From NCBI GenBank assembly GCA_977006965.1, contig OZ345371.1, forward strand, positions 124,001 to 188,000: 64,000 nucleotides of DNA. Direction: 5' to 3'. Source of the stretch: Phymatolithon calcareum (taxonomy: Eukaryota; Rhodophyta; Florideophyceae; Hapalidiales). Every line of letters begins with the position of its first letter. Position 1 is the first letter of the stretch. Of the stretch, positions 63,826 through 64,000 are shown piece after piece. The notes below the pieces were generated by a model. It saw only the letters and a list, made by a program, of their open reading frames with translations. It made no database searches and was not told the origin of the DNA. A program made the position numbers and the translations under genes.

Positions 63826-64000
63826 AGGTATTGAGAATAAAGGTGTCAGCTTATCAGTACATTGAAGAAAACGTTTAGCACAAGGCGGGAGGACGAGGAC
63901 TATCCCGTGAATATATCAACACGAAACTTCGAAGTCTAAATAGTGAAGAGGCTTCGATGCTGGGCCCATAGCACTTGAGTGTGATAGCTCCATCTTTAGG
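63826..64000. other. Window end, no gene recognised
   Basis: Nothing supported. Confidence 0.2.

Overview
This is a nuclear window from a eukaryote with intron-poor, compact genes set in a dense field of transposons. The evidence is a TPR/J-domain co-chaperone with a DnaJ-X region, an F-box-like protein, eukaryotic promoter elements, and piggyBac-, hAT-, Mutator-, Helitron-, Copia-, LINE- and RLE-type elements, with no bacterial operons. Uninterrupted single-exon genes, bacterial-type sugar genes (gluconokinase, SfsA) and this mix of elements fit a red alga (florideophyte type) best. That assignment is inference; I could not run a search.

Layout. 1-7.8 kb is a nest of insertions: a hAT end, then a LINE-like retroposon copy split by a hAT derivative, which is split by a Mutator-like derivative, which is split by a nearly intact piggyBac-like element. 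7.9-10.0 kb holds two bacterial-type genes in divergent orientation, gluconokinase (-) and an SfsA-family protein (+). 11.9-19.8 kb holds two paralogous coiled-coil genes in the same orientation, with an inverted, truncated SfsA copy between them. 20.7-25.7 kb holds LTR-like sequence, a decayed cysteine-rich secreted-protein gene, a 99-bp tandem repeat and a Copia remnant. 25.7-32 kb is almost featureless to me. 32.0-36.5 kb is the clearest host-gene island (F-box-like protein, then the J protein). 38.7-41.6 kb is an intact 946-residue reverse transcriptase with a C-terminal restriction-like endonuclease. 42.4-50 kb is transposon debris (LTR-like, Helitron, second RLE element, LINE tails, Mutator fragment). 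51.3-57 kb is a LINE with two reading frames overlapping as ATGA, plus 5'-truncated relatives. 57.1-63.0 kb is a Copia-type element with near-identical 498-bp LTRs but a broken gag-pol.

Two threads run through the window. First, at least three families of LINE-like retroposons share a 3' end resembling GCTTTTAAATAAA; some copies carry 11-15 bp target duplications and recurring short C-terminal peptides. Second, several element genes are broken by single nonsense codons while otherwise well preserved.

Limits: boundaries of old elements are approximate, identities were judged by eye, and no RNA gene was found that I could support.
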